Below the pieces are notes generated by a model. The model made no database searches. It was given only the letters and a program-made list of their open reading frames with translations, and was not told where the DNA came from. From positions 1 through 6,182 of the forward strand of contig JALRGZ010000032.1 in NCBI GenBank assembly GCA_023253295.1: DNA of 6,182 bases. Reading direction: 5' to 3'. Made by a program: the position numbers and the translations under genes. This stretch comes from Flavobacterium sp. GTDB taxonomy: Bacteria > Bacteroidota > Bacteroidia > Flavobacteriales > Flavobacteriaceae. This document shows, one piece after another, positions 6,178 through 6,182 of this stretch. The first letter of the stretch is position 1. Each line of letters opens with the position of its first letter.

Positions 6178-6182
6178 CTCCT
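6178..6182 (-). promoter_or_regulatory. Shine-Dalgarno sequence of the dehydrogenase
   Basis: The minus strand reads AGGAG, separated by 7 nt from the GTG at 6170. This is a near-ideal ribosome binding site and is the main reason for accepting the GTG start. Strong sites like this are uncommon in Bacteroidota, again setting this end apart from the centre of the window. Confidence 0.7.

Noticed and set aside
1..6182. Mobile island or horizontally acquired cluster explaining the mixed composition
   Set aside because: No integrase, transposase, inverted repeats, target duplications or tRNA ends are present, and genes are cut in mid-domain at every join, which fits a chimera better.

Overview
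The window looks like a composite of four pieces of DNA from different organisms, not one contiguous chromosome. Most of it (about 355 to 5736) is AT-rich and reads as a Bacteroidota genome, most like Flavobacterium. The reasons are Lys/Asn/Phe/Ile-rich proteins, Bacteroidota-style TAnnTTTG promoter elements, and lptG- and LTA-synthase-like proteins of the kind found in that group. This block is flanked by unrelated fragments, and coding sequence stops making sense at each join.

Left to right: (1) 1 to about 350 is an internal piece of a proteobacterial (probably betaproteobacterial) dGTP triphosphohydrolase on the + strand. It loses its family sequence abruptly and reaches a stop six codons later. 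(2) About 355 to 5736 is the flavobacterial block, with every gene on the minus strand. In transcription order these are the C-terminal end of lptG, an EamA-family membrane transporter overlapping it by 14 nt, and two 644-residue membrane proteins of the LTA-synthase/phosphoglycerol-transferase family. Two outward-pointing promoter-like elements at the left edge of this block have no gene left to drive. (3) 5732 to about 5860 is a roughly 130-nt scrap that reads best on the + strand as part of a small helix-turn-helix-like protein, possibly from a phage. (4) About 5856 to 6182 is GC-rich (about two thirds G+C) and carries the first 105 residues of a Gfo/Idh/MocA-family dehydrogenase on the minus strand, with its own good Shine-Dalgarno sequence.

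The flavobacterial genes fit a cell-envelope theme. LptG is a membrane subunit of the LPS exporter. The two sulfatase-fold enzymes have five membrane helices followed by a periplasmic catalytic domain, and probably transfer a phospho-group head onto an envelope glycan or lipid whose identity cannot be read from sequence. The EamA protein is a small-molecule permease of unknown substrate that is probably co-transcribed with lptG.

I found no RNA genes, CRISPR arrays, insertion sequences or convincing intrinsic terminators. No undescribed system is evident. The most important observation is that the three joins look artefactual (library, amplification or assembly chimera), so gene neighbourhood should not be inferred across them.
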